Under the pieces are notes generated by a model, which was given only the letters and a program-made list of their open reading frames with translations, searched no databases and had not been told where the DNA came from. The translations under genes and the position numbers were made by a program. Below, one piece after another: positions 45,301 through 53,049 of a stretch of 64,000 nucleotides of DNA (within the stretch, counting starts at the first letter, position 1; each line of letters begins with the position of its first letter). Source of the stretch: Micromonospora sp. CP22 (lineage in GTDB: Bacteria > Actinomycetota > Actinomycetes > Mycobacteriales > Micromonosporaceae); assembly GCF_009712475.1 (NCBI RefSeq), contig NZ_VCJO01000009.1, positions 154,502-218,501 on the forward strand, given 5' to 3'.

Positions 45301-46517
45301 AGGAGTTGCGGGAGGTCCGGGAACGGCTCACCGAGAAGCTCGCCACGGCCCTGGACAACAGGTCCCGGGCCCGGCTGCTGAGCCTGCGCGCGGTGGCCTC
45401 ACGGGTCCTCGGCGACCTGGACGACGCACTGGACGACGGTCGGATGGCGCTGACCTACGCCGAGGCGACGGGCGAACTGCGCCGCGCCGCGCTCGCCCAG
45501 GCCCGGTTGGCCCACGTGTTGCGCTGGCGCGGCGAGTTCACCGAGGCGGACCGGCGGTTCGCGGAGGCCAACTCCATCGAGCTACCCGACCGGCTCCGCG
45601 CCGCGCTGCACGAGCACTCCGCCCGCTGCTGCTACGACCAGGGCCGGCTGATGGAGGCCTGCCATCACTTCGAGCGGGCCCTCGACCTGCGCGGTGAGCA
45701 GGACACCGAGCTGCTGGCCCGGGTCCGGACCGGCCTCGACGCGGTCGCCGCCCGCGCCAAGGAGAGCGGCTTCGGGCCGTACCCGCGCGGGTGGGAGGAG
45801 GTGCTGGAGCGGGACCGGCCTCCGGTGCCGGCCCGCGACGGCGGCCAGGGCCTGTGGGGTTACGCGGACGCCGAGGGTGACATGGTGGTGCCCGCCCGGT
45901 ACGCCGAGGCACAGCCGTTCCGGGAGGGCCTGGCCTGGGTACGCGAACCGCAGACCGACCGGTGGTCGTTGATCGACCTGGCCGGTGCGACGGTGGTCGA
46001 GCCGACCTACCTGGCGGCTCGCCCGTTCTCCGACGGGCTGGCCTGGGTGGTGCGGGACGAGAGCGGCTGGCACGCCGTCGACACCAGCGGCGAGGTGGCG
46101 GTACCGCCGGGTTTCGCCGACGTGCGGCCCTTCCACAAGGGCGTGGCGGTGGTACGCCGGGAGGGCTGGGGTGCCGTCGACCGCACCGGCCGCACCGTGG
46201 TACCCACCCGCTACCACGGTTTCCACACCACCCTGGCCGACGGCCACTACGTCGACGGCTTCACCGAGGAAGGGCTGGCCGTGGTGGACCTGGCCGGTCG
46301 CAAGGGTGTGGTGGACCGCAACGGGCAGGTGATCGTCGCGCCCGCGCACCCGGCGTTGCTGATCCACCCGGTCGCCTTTTTGGCCACCAACAGCGCCGGG
46401 AACTGGGGTGCCCTGGACCGACGCGGCGAGCCGTTGATCGACCCGATGTTCCACCACCCGAGCGCGGTGGTCGCCGAGATCGACGGATTGCTCGCCGACG
46501 CCAACCCGGTGCTCTGA
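42330..46517 (+). CDS. Giant proline-rich protein with TPR-like and WG-repeat domains
   Basis: The 1395-residue protein has three parts. Residues 1 to about 340 are rich in Arg, Asp, Tyr and Pro (repeats such as RRDPERYARREPE). Residues about 340-960 are Pro/Ala/Ser/Val-rich with two tandem-repeat blocks. Residues about 965-1160 are helical and TPR-like (SRARLLSLRAVASRVLGDLDDALDDG and following). Residues about 1171-1395 hold five or six WG-type repeats (LWGYADAEGDMVVPARY, GWHAVDTSGEVAVPPGF, GWGAVDRTGRTVVPTRY, NWGALDRRGEPLIDPMF). There is no signal peptide or membrane helix, so it is probably a cytoplasmic scaffold or condensate-forming protein. ATG 42330 has a weak SD. Function unknown. Confidence 0.88.
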   Translation: MSRGYADRWHDPTEPSWVAEPTSEWQPQFPGQRYPGDNGAEHQPRGRASAVGRAEVPPLAPTRPDGTYTGRSWNEEPDGLPGRHEAFENRPVSGPNGARPYDRSMPPGSRPEQGRRSSYGEPARGRDAVVWSDFGPPAAAGPGAPPRRDQREAYVERPRDGDRYPERRDPHRPRDQREPDRYARRDPERYARREPERRDPDRRYPPAEPGRRGQREPDPYADRPRHVESGGRDEYRRGAPVSPAPRREPGWAAEADEEIRRPAATRRPVDGVDRRPPGEAAARPRYQWSHHPGQPPRTDGPVVDGYRNDFVGGGDPDAAPYPDGFIDDEPVRPPDEWARPDRAPRRGRPEPPPDQQGYDAPSRGDLPWPAPGPLRPSSGRDHREYQRPAPREPEFDRRPGGMPDGPGPQRFDDRPAAALPDRDRPVSAAPDQDPRRRHLSVVPDRPVSPAPESDRPVSPAAGRARPVSPAPQHQPEVGHPPRLRPSATAGDRSDPRQPVQDRGPTGPDRPRTDRPGQDRPSVAAGADPAPTGDTVRPAPLHQHEVRPAPLHEHQVRPAPLHDQPVVASPPPTPVPSVAAAPPVTPPPARPVSAPPDQPPPTRPVSAPPDQPPPTRPVSAPPDQPPFARQPTRPVSAPPDQPSVAAASGRMPEPPVADRTPLGPPPVARPDQDAPAAPAARQPTRYVPPPPAPSPPPAPARPASDGALGWFGPVTKPPAPEQDAPASMPPPERPGPAGPKRTVAPPPEPTPQAAADVPASPVSASPVSAPPAPLPPERPVGTPPAPPTSAAPVSAPPDPTPVSAPPSPVSGPPTAPVSGPPLAPVSGPPTAPVSGPPVAPVSGPPVAPVSGPPLAPVSGLPLSTPVSGPPMPVPPGEPDLDAPVSAPPDHTTPPDHTTPPDDTTSPDGPARNTEPDGGTERPDTGPGDVDAPPGSADTAAPADPADDEKPASDDPDDSEPVAESPADPEQVLANFRWRLDPVTLREVVDDPEELREVRERLTEKLATALDNRSRARLLSLRAVASRVLGDLDDALDDGRMALTYAEATGELRRAALAQARLAHVLRWRGEFTEADRRFAEANSIELPDRLRAALHEHSARCCYDQGRLMEACHHFERALDLRGEQDTELLARVRTGLDAVAARAKESGFGPYPRGWEEVLERDRPPVPARDGGQGLWGYADAEGDMVVPARYAEAQPFREGLAWVREPQTDRWSLIDLAGATVVEPTYLAARPFSDGLAWVVRDESGWHAVDTSGEVAVPPGFADVRPFHKGVAVVRREGWGAVDRTGRTVVPTRYHGFHTTLADGHYVDGFTEEGLAVVDLAGRKGVVDRNGQVIVAPAHPALLIHPVAFLATNSAGNWGALDRRGEPLIDPMFHHPSAVVAEIDGLLADANPVL
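44094..44252 (+). repeat. In-frame 39-bp coding repeats (PTRPVSAPPDQPP units)
   Basis: Three contiguous 39-bp units and a fourth after a 12-bp spacer encode a 13-residue proline-rich repeat in the WG-repeat protein. Units are almost identical at DNA level, which suggests recent expansion. Confidence 0.85.
44748..44936 (+). repeat. In-frame 24-bp coding repeats (PVSGPPxA units)
   Basis: About eight 24-bp units encode PVSGPPTA, PVSGPPLA or PVSGPPVA octapeptides (residues 807-869 of the WG-repeat protein). Confidence 0.85.
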
Positions 46518-46544
46518 GACCAGCGGTTCCACCGAGGTCCGGGC

Positions 46545-46550
46545 TAGGGT
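46545..46550 (+). promoter_or_regulatory. -10 box (TAGGGT) for a leaderless aldo/keto reductase mRNA
   Basis: TAGGGT ends 6 nt before ATG 46557. The intervening CGAGGC is too close to the ATG to act as an SD. Confidence 0.6.
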
Positions 46551-46556
46551 CGAGGC

Positions 46557-47555
46557 ATGGAATTCCGACACCTGGGCCGCTCCGGCCTCATGGTCAGTGA
46601 GATCTCGTACGGCAACTGGATCACCCACGGTTCGCAGGTCGAGGAGGAAGCGGCGTTCGCCTGTGTGCGGGCCGCCCTCGACGCCGGCATCACCACCTTC
46701 GACACCGCCGACGTGTACGCCGGCACCCGTGCCGAGGACGTCCTCGGGCGGGCGCTCCAGCAGGAGCGGCGCGAGGGTCTGGAGATCTTCACCAAGGTGT
46801 ACTGGCCGACCGGGCCGGGCCGCAACGACCGGGGCCTGTCCCGCAAGCACATCATGGAGTCGATCAACGGATCACTGCGCCGGCTGCGTACCGACTATGT
46901 GGACCTCTACCAGGCCCACCGGTACGACTACAGCACCCCGCTGGAGGAGACGATGGAGGCGTTCGCCGACGTCGTGCACTCCGGCAAGGCGCACTACATC
47001 GGCGTGTCCGAGTGGAAGGCGTCGCAGATCCGCGAGGCCCACGCTCTCGCCCGGGAGCTGCGCATCCCGCTGGTCTCCAGCCAGCCGCAGTACTCCATGC
47101 TGTGGCGGGTCATCGAGAGCGAGGTCATCCCGACCAGCGAGGAGCTGGGCATCGGTCAGATCGTCTGGTCGCCGATGGCGCAGGGGGTGCTCTCCGGCAA
47201 GTACCTGCCCGGCCAGCCGCCGCCGTCCGGTTCCCGGGCCACCGACGAGAAGTCCGGCGCTGGTTTCATCGCCAAGTGGCTCACCGACGACGTGCTGACC
47301 CGGGTGCAGCAGCTCAAGCCGCTGGCCGACCAGGCCGGGCTGACCATGGCCCAGCTGGCCATCGCCTGGGTGCTGCAGAACCCCAACGTGTCGTCGGCCA
47401 TCGTCGGGGCGTCGCGCCCCGAGCAGGTGCACGACAACGTCAAGGCGGCCGGGGTGAAGCTCGACGCCGGTCTGCTCAAGGCGATCGACGAGATCGTCGA
47501 GCCGGTGACCGAGCGGGATCCCGCGCGTACCGAGTCGCCGGCCGAGCGGCCCTGA
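46557..47555 (+). CDS. Aldo/keto reductase (voltage-channel beta-subunit-like subfamily)
   Basis: The 332-residue NADPH-dependent oxidoreductase has the (alpha/beta)8 fold. The catalytic tetrad is Asp49, Tyr54, Lys80 and His121 in FDTADVYAG, FTKVYW and QAHRYD. It has IGVSEWKASQI, LVSSQPQYSMLWR, and the NADP-binding SSAIVGASRPEQVHDN near the C-terminus. The sequence resembles YghZ/Kv-beta types that reduce aldehydes or ketoacids; substrate unknown. Convergent with the site-2 protease gene. Confidence 0.92.
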   Translation: MEFRHLGRSGLMVSEISYGNWITHGSQVEEEAAFACVRAALDAGITTFDTADVYAGTRAEDVLGRALQQERREGLEIFTKVYWPTGPGRNDRGLSRKHIMESINGSLRRLRTDYVDLYQAHRYDYSTPLEETMEAFADVVHSGKAHYIGVSEWKASQIREAHALARELRIPLVSSQPQYSMLWRVIESEVIPTSEELGIGQIVWSPMAQGVLSGKYLPGQPPPSGSRATDEKSGAGFIAKWLTDDVLTRVQQLKPLADQAGLTMAQLAIAWVLQNPNVSSAIVGASRPEQVHDNVKAAGVKLDAGLLKAIDEIVEPVTERDPARTESPAERP

Positions 47556-47563
47556 TCCGGCCC

Positions 47564-47597
47564 CGCCCGGCCGGTGGGCCATCCCGCCGGCCGGGCG
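47564..47597. terminator. Bidirectional hairpin between the reductase and protease genes
   Basis: An 11-bp perfect stem (47564-47574 with 47587-47597) has a 12-nt loop at a convergent junction. Confidence 0.65.
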
Positions 47598-47603
47598 GCG
47601 CGG

Positions 47604-48395
47604 TCAACTCCGCCAGAACCGGATCAGCTCCAGACCGGTCGCGTACAACCACGGTGGCAGGCCGAGCAGGTCGCCGATGGCGAAGACGGCGGTGAAGAAC
47701 CAGCCGCCGATCGTCGGGTTCCACAGCAACGCGAAGAGCAGGATGAACCCGTACGGCGCGAACAGGTCGTACATCCGCCGGTACGGCGGCGTCAGCCACG
47801 GCTGGAGCATGTTCCCGCCGTCCAGCCCCGGCACCGGCAGCAGGTTGAGCAGGCTGGCGGTGATCTGGAGGAAGGCCAGCAGGGCCACCGCCGCCCAGAA
47901 CTGCACCGGCCCGCCGCCGTCCACGCCGAGGCGCAGCACCACCACCAACACCAGGGCGAACAGCACGTTGGTGGCCGGCCCGGCGAGGCTGACCAGGGTG
48001 TGCCGCAGCCGCCCGGGAATGACGTGCCGGTCCACCCAGACCGCGCCGCCGGGCAGGCCGATGCCGCCGAGCAGGACCACCACCACCGGCAGCGCGATGG
48101 ACAGCAGCGGGTGGCTGTACTTCAACGGGTTCAGCGTGAGGTAACCCCGGTGGGCCACCCCCCGGTCACCGCTGCGGTACGCCACCACGGCGTGGGCGTA
48201 CTCGTGCAGGCACAGCGAGACCAGCCAGCCGGAGACCACGAAGCAGAACACGGTGAGCCGGACGTTGCCGATCCCGTGCCAGGTCAACACGGCGCTGGTC
48301 ACCAAGAGGGCGACCAGCGCCAGGAAGACCGGGCTGGGCCGGAAGGCCGCCCGGGGCACCCCGAGCACCAGCGGCTCGGAGTCCCTGGGCGTCAT
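47604..48395 (-). CDS. M50 site-2-protease-like membrane metallopeptidase
   Basis: The 263-residue integral membrane protease has about six hydrophobic segments, zinc motif HEYAH (64-68) inside a membrane helix and the third-ligand motif NLLPVPGLDGG. There is no PDZ domain, so it belongs to the short M50 group. It could cleave anti-sigma factors or other membrane proteins; the target is unknown. ATG 48395 overlaps the stop of the small upstream gene (TGATG), so the two are co-translated; GTG 48398 is one codon longer. Confidence 0.87.
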   Translation of the reverse strand: MTPRDSEPLVLGVPRAAFRPSPVFLALVALLVTSAVLTWHGIGNVRLTVFCFVVSGWLVSLCLHEYAHAVVAYRSGDRGVAHRGYLTLNPLKYSHPLLSIALPVVVVLLGGIGLPGGAVWVDRHVIPGRLRHTLVSLAGPATNVLFALVLVVVLRLGVDGGGPVQFWAAVALLAFLQITASLLNLLPVPGLDGGNMLQPWLTPPYRRMYDLFAPYGFILLFALLWNPTIGGWFFTAVFAIGDLLGLPPWLYATGLELIRFWRS

Positions 48396-48595
48396 CACTC
48401 CGCCGGAGGCAGCAGGCTCATCCGGTACTCCACCCGATCGTCTTCGAGGAGCGTGACCGAGGTGACGCCGGACGCCGCGAGTTCCCGCCAGGTCTGACCG
48501 ATCCAGGATTCGGCATCGGCCTGGCTACCGAACGACTCGGCCGGCCCCTCGACCGACTCGCCGTTCGCGCCCTCGTACCGCCAGCTCCACGCCAT
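48395..48595 (-). CDS. Conserved 66-residue hypothetical protein
   Basis: The small acidic protein begins MAWSWRYEGANGESVEG and contains SQADAESWIGQTWREL and VTLLEDDRVEYRMSLLPP. It is a compact soluble alpha/beta protein with many Trp and Glu residues. Homologues of this start are widespread in actinobacteria with no assigned role. ATG 48595 has GGGGAG 8 nt upstream. It is coupled to the M50 protease by a TGATG overlap and may be its regulator or chaperone, as inference. A TACGCT box at 48644-48649 (minus strand) is a possible -10. Confidence 0.75.
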   Translation of the reverse strand: MAWSWRYEGANGESVEGPAESFGSQADAESWIGQTWRELAASGVTSVTLLEDDRVEYRMSLLPPAE

Positions 48596-48779
48596 GTGCG
48601 CGTCTCCCCTCGCCGCTGATGTCCCGTGGGACGGACCTCCGTCAGCGTAGTCGCACCGCCGCCCGGCGACCGGGCCACGGCCGTCGATACCGGCCGGGTG
48701 GGGGTTGCGCGCGGCACGGCGACTGACACCGCCGTCGCCGGGTATGTGTCGTCGAAGCCCGACGCACCGGAGGCGACAA

Positions 48780-48986
48780 ATGACGACACCGATCCCGCAG
48801 ATGGACACGGCGGAACTGCGCGACATCGCGGTACGGGGCGGCATCGAAGGAGCCCGGGAGATGGACCGGGAGGAACTGATCACGGCCCTCCAGGCCCGCC
48901 CCGGTGAGGGCGCCTGGCAGGAGGATCCGAAGCAGGCGGACGTCAACCCCAACGACTTCCGATACCAGGCCCCGGAACAGCACTGA
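48780..48986 (+). CDS. Small Rho N-terminal-domain (SAP-like) protein
   Basis: The 68-residue protein contains a Rho_N/SAP-like helix-extended-helix: MDTAELRDIAVRGGIEGAREM then DREELITALQ (residues 8-40), followed by an acidic tail DPKQADVNPNDF. Such modules bind nucleic acid. ATG 48780 has GGAGG 6-7 nt upstream. It is divergent from the 66-residue gene and lies upstream of cobU-cobT. Function unknown. Confidence 0.75.
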   Translation: MTTPIPQMDTAELRDIAVRGGIEGAREMDREELITALQARPGEGAWQEDPKQADVNPNDFRYQAPEQH

Positions 48987-49049
48987 ACCGTACCGTGGGT
49001 CGGCGCGCGGTGCGGCGCACCTGCGGTGCCCCGGCCCGCTGGCTGGACG

Positions 49050-49055
49050 TAAGGT
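49050..49055 (+). promoter_or_regulatory. -10 box (TAAGGT) for a leaderless cobU-cobT mRNA
   Basis: TAAGGT ends 7 nt before ATG 49063; no SD. The 76-bp upstream gap is too short for a cobalamin riboswitch. Confidence 0.6.
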
Positions 49056-49062
49056 ACCCAGC

Positions 49063-50880
49063 ATGTCCCTAGACGGGTGGAACACGCTTCTGGTCCTCGG
49101 TGGAATCCGGTCCGGTAAGTCGGAGTTCGCCGAGTCCCTGGTCGCCGACGCGCCCACGGTCCGCTACCTGGCCACCGCCGCCGACGCGGGCGACGACCCG
49201 CAGTGGGCCGAGCGGATCGCCGCGCATCGCGCCCGTCGGCCCGCGAATTGGAGCACCGAGGAGGTCACGGACGATCCGCGCCGCCTCGCCGACGTGATCG
49301 CCACCGCTCGGCCGGAGGAGACGCTGCTCGTCGACGACCTCGGCGGCTGGGTGACCGTGCTGCTCGACCCGACGCACCAGCCGGCCGACGACACCGTCAC
49401 CGTCGCCGAACTGGCCGCCGCCGTGCGGTCCTGCCCCGCGCGACTGGTGCTGGTCAGCCCCGAGGTCGGGCTCTCCCTGGTGCCCACCACCCCGCTGGGC
49501 CGGGCGTTCACCGACGCCCTCGGCGCGGTCAACCGCGCCGTCGCGGACGCCTGCGACACGGTGGTCCTGGTGGTAGCCGGTCAGCCGTGCCGGTTGAAGC
49601 CCCCCGTCGGCCTTCCCGCGTCGCCCGCCGAGGTCGTTGCGGCGTCCGACGACCGGCCGGCCGTCGACGGCGGTACCGGTGCCACGGTGCCCACCCAGGC
49701 GGGCCCGACCGGTGGAGTGTCGACCGCCCCCGGCGAAGCCCTCACGACGGCCACGACGAGCCCGGCCATCCAACCCGGCATGACGCTGCCCATGCCCGAC
49801 GAGTCCACCGGCCCGCAGGCCGTCGACCGGTTGGCGAGCCTGGACGTGCCGGGCGCCGGGTTCGGCGCGCTGAAGCAGGTGGTTTCCTTCGCCGCCGCCA
49901 CCCAGGGCACCCCCACCCCGACGCCGTGGCGCTCGGTGCGGGTGCTGCTGGTGCACGGCGACCACGCCGGTGGGGTCGCCGCCGGCACGGTGGCCGGTGA
50001 GTCGGCCCGGCGGGCCGAGCAGGCCCGCGCCGGTCAGGGCGTCCTCGCCCGGCTGGCCGCCGAGAGCGGAGCGAGTCTCCAGGTGGTGGAGGCCCCCGCC
50101 GCCGCCCCCATCGAACACGGTCCGGCGCTCGACACCGAGCAGGTGGAGATGGCGCTGCGCCACGGCCAGCGGCTCGCCGAGGAGGCGGCCGATGCGGGCG
50201 TACAGCTGCTGGTGCTGGCGGCGTGCGGTGTCGGCACCGAGGCCACCGCCGCGGCGGTGCTGGCCGCTACCGCCGGTGCCGAACCGCCCGCGGTGCTCCC
50301 CCGGGTGGTCACCGCGGCAGGCCAGGTCGACGACGTGGCCTGGATGGCCCGCTGCGCCGCGGTCCGCGACGCCCTGCACCGCACCCGTCGCTTCTCCCGG
50401 GACGCCGTCGAGGTGCTCGCCGAACTGGGCGGCGGAGACGTCGCCGTGGCCACCGGCATCCTGCTGGGCGCGGCCGGTGGCCGGCTGCCGGTGCTGCTCG
50501 ACGGCCCGGTCGGGGTGGCCGCCGGGCTGGTCAGCCGGGACCTGGCCGGGCAGGCCCGACACTGGTGTCTGCTGGCCGACGACGGCGGCAACCCGGGCGT
50601 CCGACTCGCCGCCGACGTGCTCGGCCTGGAGCCGTTGACCCAGCTGAGACTCGACCTCGGCGAGGGGGCGAACGCCCTCACCGTCCTGCCGCTGCTGCGC
50701 TCGGCGCTGGCGTTGGCCGCCGGGCTGCCGACCCGCCCGGAAGGCGACGACCGCGACGACGACGGCAGCGAACCGGAGCCTGCCGAGGAGGCGGAGCCCG
50801 ACTTCCGCGAGCCGGAACCCGAGGGCCCCGGCCCGACCAGCACCGAACCGGCGGAGACCTCCGCCGCACGTGCCGGCTGA
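49063..50880 (+). CDS. cobUT: Fused adenosylcobinamide kinase/guanylyltransferase (CobU) and nicotinate-DMB phosphoribosyltransferase (CobT)
   Basis: The 605-residue fusion serves late cobalamin (nucleotide-loop) assembly. The N-terminal CobU domain (1-180) has P-loop GGIRSGKS (13-20), AAHRARRPANWSTEE and VDDLGGW. A disordered Pro/Thr/Ala linker (about 185-260) leads to the CobT domain (about 265-560), with QVVSFAAATQG, VAACGVGTEATAAAVLA, the FSRDAVEVLAELGG region and LGEGANALTVLPLL with the catalytic Glu. An acidic tail (DDDGSEPEPAEEAEP) ends it. In M. tuberculosis cobT (Rv2207) is separate. It overlaps cobS by 11 bp. Confidence 0.92.
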   Translation: MSLDGWNTLLVLGGIRSGKSEFAESLVADAPTVRYLATAADAGDDPQWAERIAAHRARRPANWSTEEVTDDPRRLADVIATARPEETLLVDDLGGWVTVLLDPTHQPADDTVTVAELAAAVRSCPARLVLVSPEVGLSLVPTTPLGRAFTDALGAVNRAVADACDTVVLVVAGQPCRLKPPVGLPASPAEVVAASDDRPAVDGGTGATVPTQAGPTGGVSTAPGEALTTATTSPAIQPGMTLPMPDESTGPQAVDRLASLDVPGAGFGALKQVVSFAAATQGTPTPTPWRSVRVLLVHGDHAGGVAAGTVAGESARRAEQARAGQGVLARLAAESGASLQVVEAPAAAPIEHGPALDTEQVEMALRHGQRLAEEAADAGVQLLVLAACGVGTEATAAAVLAATAGAEPPAVLPRVVTAAGQVDDVAWMARCAAVRDALHRTRRFSRDAVEVLAELGGGDVAVATGILLGAAGGRLPVLLDGPVGVAAGLVSRDLAGQARHWCLLADDGGNPGVRLAADVLGLEPLTQLRLDLGEGANALTVLPLLRSALALAAGLPTRPEGDDRDDDGSEPEPAEEAEPDFREPEPEGPGPTSTEPAETSAARAG

Positions 50881-51643
50881 GCACCGGCTCGGCGACGCGG
50901 CGCGGCTGGCCCTGACCACCCTCACCATCCTGCCGCTGCGCGTCGGCCGGGTCGACCGGGCCACCGCCGGTACGGCGATGACGCTCGCCCCGGTGGTCGG
51001 TGCGCTGCTCGGGGTGCCGCTGGCGGGCGTACTGCTGCTGGTGGCCGCCGGCACCGCGCCGCTGGTCGCCGCCGGGGTGACCGTCGCGGTGGCCGCCCTG
51101 CTCACCCGAGGACTGCACCTGGACGGGCTGGCGGACACCGTCGACGCGCTGGGTTCCTACCGGCGTGGACCGGCGGCGCTGGAGATCATGAAGAAGCCGG
51201 ACGTCGGGCCGTTCGGGGTGGCCGCTCTGGTGCTCGTCCTGCTGGTGCAGGCGGCGGCGCTGGCGGAGCTGGTCGGCCGCCCCCGACCGGCGGTGTTCGC
51301 GGCCGTGCTGACCGCCACCGCGGCGGGACGGCTCGGGGTGACGCTGGCCTGCCGACGCGGTGTGCCGGCGGCACGGCCGGAGGGGCTCGGTGCGCTGGTC
51401 GCCGGCAGCGTCGGGCCGGTCGCGCTGACCACCGGCACCGTCGCCGTCGCGCTCCTGGCGGTCGCGGCGGTGCCGGACCGGGCATGGCAGGGCCCGCTGG
51501 TCGTCCTGGCGGCGCTCGCCGTCGCGGCCGGGCTGCTGCGGCACGTGGTACGCCGGTTCGGCGGGATCACCGGGGACGTGCTCGGCGCCTGCGTCGAGCT
51601 GGTCACCACGCTGGTCTACCTGGGACTGGTGCTGTCCGGCTGA
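50870..51643 (+). CDS. cobS: Adenosylcobinamide-GDP ribazoletransferase (cobalamin synthase)
   Basis: The 257-residue polytopic enzyme joins AdoCbi-GDP and alpha-ribazole (phosphate) in the membrane, the final cobalamin step. It has five or more hydrophobic helices and the family motif LTRGLHLDGLADTVDALGSY with conserved Asp residues, then IMKKPDVGPFGVAALVL. GTG 50870 lies inside the end of cobUT, so translation is coupled and the three last-step enzymes are made together. Confidence 0.95.
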   Translation: MPAEHRLGDAARLALTTLTILPLRVGRVDRATAGTAMTLAPVVGALLGVPLAGVLLLVAAGTAPLVAAGVTVAVAALLTRGLHLDGLADTVDALGSYRRGPAALEIMKKPDVGPFGVAALVLVLLVQAAALAELVGRPRPAVFAAVLTATAAGRLGVTLACRRGVPAARPEGLGALVAGSVGPVALTTGTVAVALLAVAAVPDRAWQGPLVVLAALAVAAGLLRHVVRRFGGITGDVLGACVELVTTLVYLGLVLSG

Positions 51644-51710
51644 GCCGGGCCGACGGCGGCGGGTAGCGTACCTGCGACGACAGCACCGGCGCGGCCACCC
51701 GGGGGACGAC

Positions 51711-53000
51711 ATGCTCATCACCGACGACTTCCTGCCCGTTCCGGTCCCGGAGTCGCTCAGCGCGACCTATCTGGTGCCGACGGCGGGGCTGCCGTCGGTG
51801 ACGGCCCGCACGGCCGTGCAGGCGCTGGCCGGTCGGCTCGCCGAACCGGTGTACGGGTTGGCTCGGCAGATGCTGGACAGTCCGCTGATGAGCGTCGACG
51901 TCCGGACCGTCGCCGAGTTTCCCGAGCTGCCCCCGGATCTGCTCACCGCGTTCGGGGCCAGCGAGGCGCAGCTGGACCGGCTGGCCGCGGCGACCCACCT
52001 GGTGGTGGTGCAGGCCGAGTACCGCCCGGGTTGGCCGCCCGCCCACGAGTGGGCGGCCCGTGCGGTGGCCGCGGCGGTCGCCGAGGCGGTCGACGGCGAC
52101 GTGGTGGACGTCTTCGGCCTCCAGTTCCTGGACCCGGCCACGGCGCTGCGTTCGCTGCCCGACGCCGAAGGCCGGGTCCGGCTGGTCGACTGGGTGCTGG
52201 TGCCCTACTCGTCGGACTCCGAAGGGCTCTGGTTCACCACCAAGGGCCTGCGCCGGTTCGGTCTGCTGGAGTTGCAGACCCAGGGGGTGCCCGACCATCT
52301 CACCCGGGCCTGGGGCGCGGTGATGACCGGCGCGGCCCGGCGGCTGCTGCGGGACTGGACCGACGGGCTGGCCGGCGAGGAGGTCCCGGCGTTCGTGCAG
52401 CTACCGGTGCTGGCCACGGTGACCGGGCACGACATCGCGGTGGCGTACGGCAACCCGGAGCAGCACGGGGCGACCGCGCCGGTGCTGCTGCGCCTGGAGC
52501 TGGACCCGGCCACCGACCCAGAGGCCGACTCCTTCCTGAGCCTGCGTCCGCCGGCCGGGCATCCCGGCCCGGCCGGGCGGTACTTCGCCAACGCCTGCGC
52601 GACGCTCTTCTCCGGCATCCAGCCCGACGTGCGCTACGCCCGCTCCGGTGACGCGATGAGCCGGGCGATCGCCACCGCCCGCGCCGGGCTCGACGACATC
52701 CGGGCCCGGTTCCGCGACGAACAGCTGCCGCCGGAGACGCAACTGGTGGTCAAGTACGGGCTGCCGGGCGACGACGGGCCGGAGTACGTCTGGGCCGGGG
52801 TGACGACCTGGGACTCCCCGGACCGGATCGTCGGTGTCAGCGCGAGCGACGCCAACACCGACCCCACGGTGCGGATCGGCTCGCCCGTCGTGGTGGCGGT
52901 GGCCGACGTCGTGGACTGGGCCGTCCTCGGCACCGGTGGCGTCATCGAGGGTGGCTGGACCCAGGCCGTTCTCGACGCCGGTCAACCCCCGACCCCCTGA
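51711..53000 (+). CDS. Conserved protein with a C-terminal DUF2314-like domain
   Basis: The 429-residue soluble protein has a region (1-200) with no recognised motif (start MLITDDFLPVPVPESLSATY) and a C-terminal segment YVWAGVTTWDSPDRIVGVSA through VAVADVVDWAVLGTGGVIEGG that resembles DUF2314. The latter is a small beta-rich module of unknown role, often in possible immunity or sensor proteins. It has no signal or membrane helix. ATG 51711 has GGGGGA upstream; a TAGCGT at 51663-51668 may be its -10. It follows cobS but has its own likely promoter. Confidence 0.75.
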   Translation: MLITDDFLPVPVPESLSATYLVPTAGLPSVTARTAVQALAGRLAEPVYGLARQMLDSPLMSVDVRTVAEFPELPPDLLTAFGASEAQLDRLAAATHLVVVQAEYRPGWPPAHEWAARAVAAAVAEAVDGDVVDVFGLQFLDPATALRSLPDAEGRVRLVDWVLVPYSSDSEGLWFTTKGLRRFGLLELQTQGVPDHLTRAWGAVMTGAARRLLRDWTDGLAGEEVPAFVQLPVLATVTGHDIAVAYGNPEQHGATAPVLLRLELDPATDPEADSFLSLRPPAGHPGPAGRYFANACATLFSGIQPDVRYARSGDAMSRAIATARAGLDDIRARFRDEQLPPETQLVVKYGLPGDDGPEYVWAGVTTWDSPDRIVGVSASDANTDPTVRIGSPVVVAVADVVDWAVLGTGGVIEGGWTQAVLDAGQPPTP

Positions 53001-53049
53001 CGTCACCGATCGCGGCGTCGTCCGCTCTGGATCTCCTGGTCGACGCCGG

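Noticed and set aside
48987..49062. Cobalamin riboswitch upstream of cobUT
   Set aside because: The gap is only 76 bp and contains a leaderless-type promoter, so no B12-box structure can fit.
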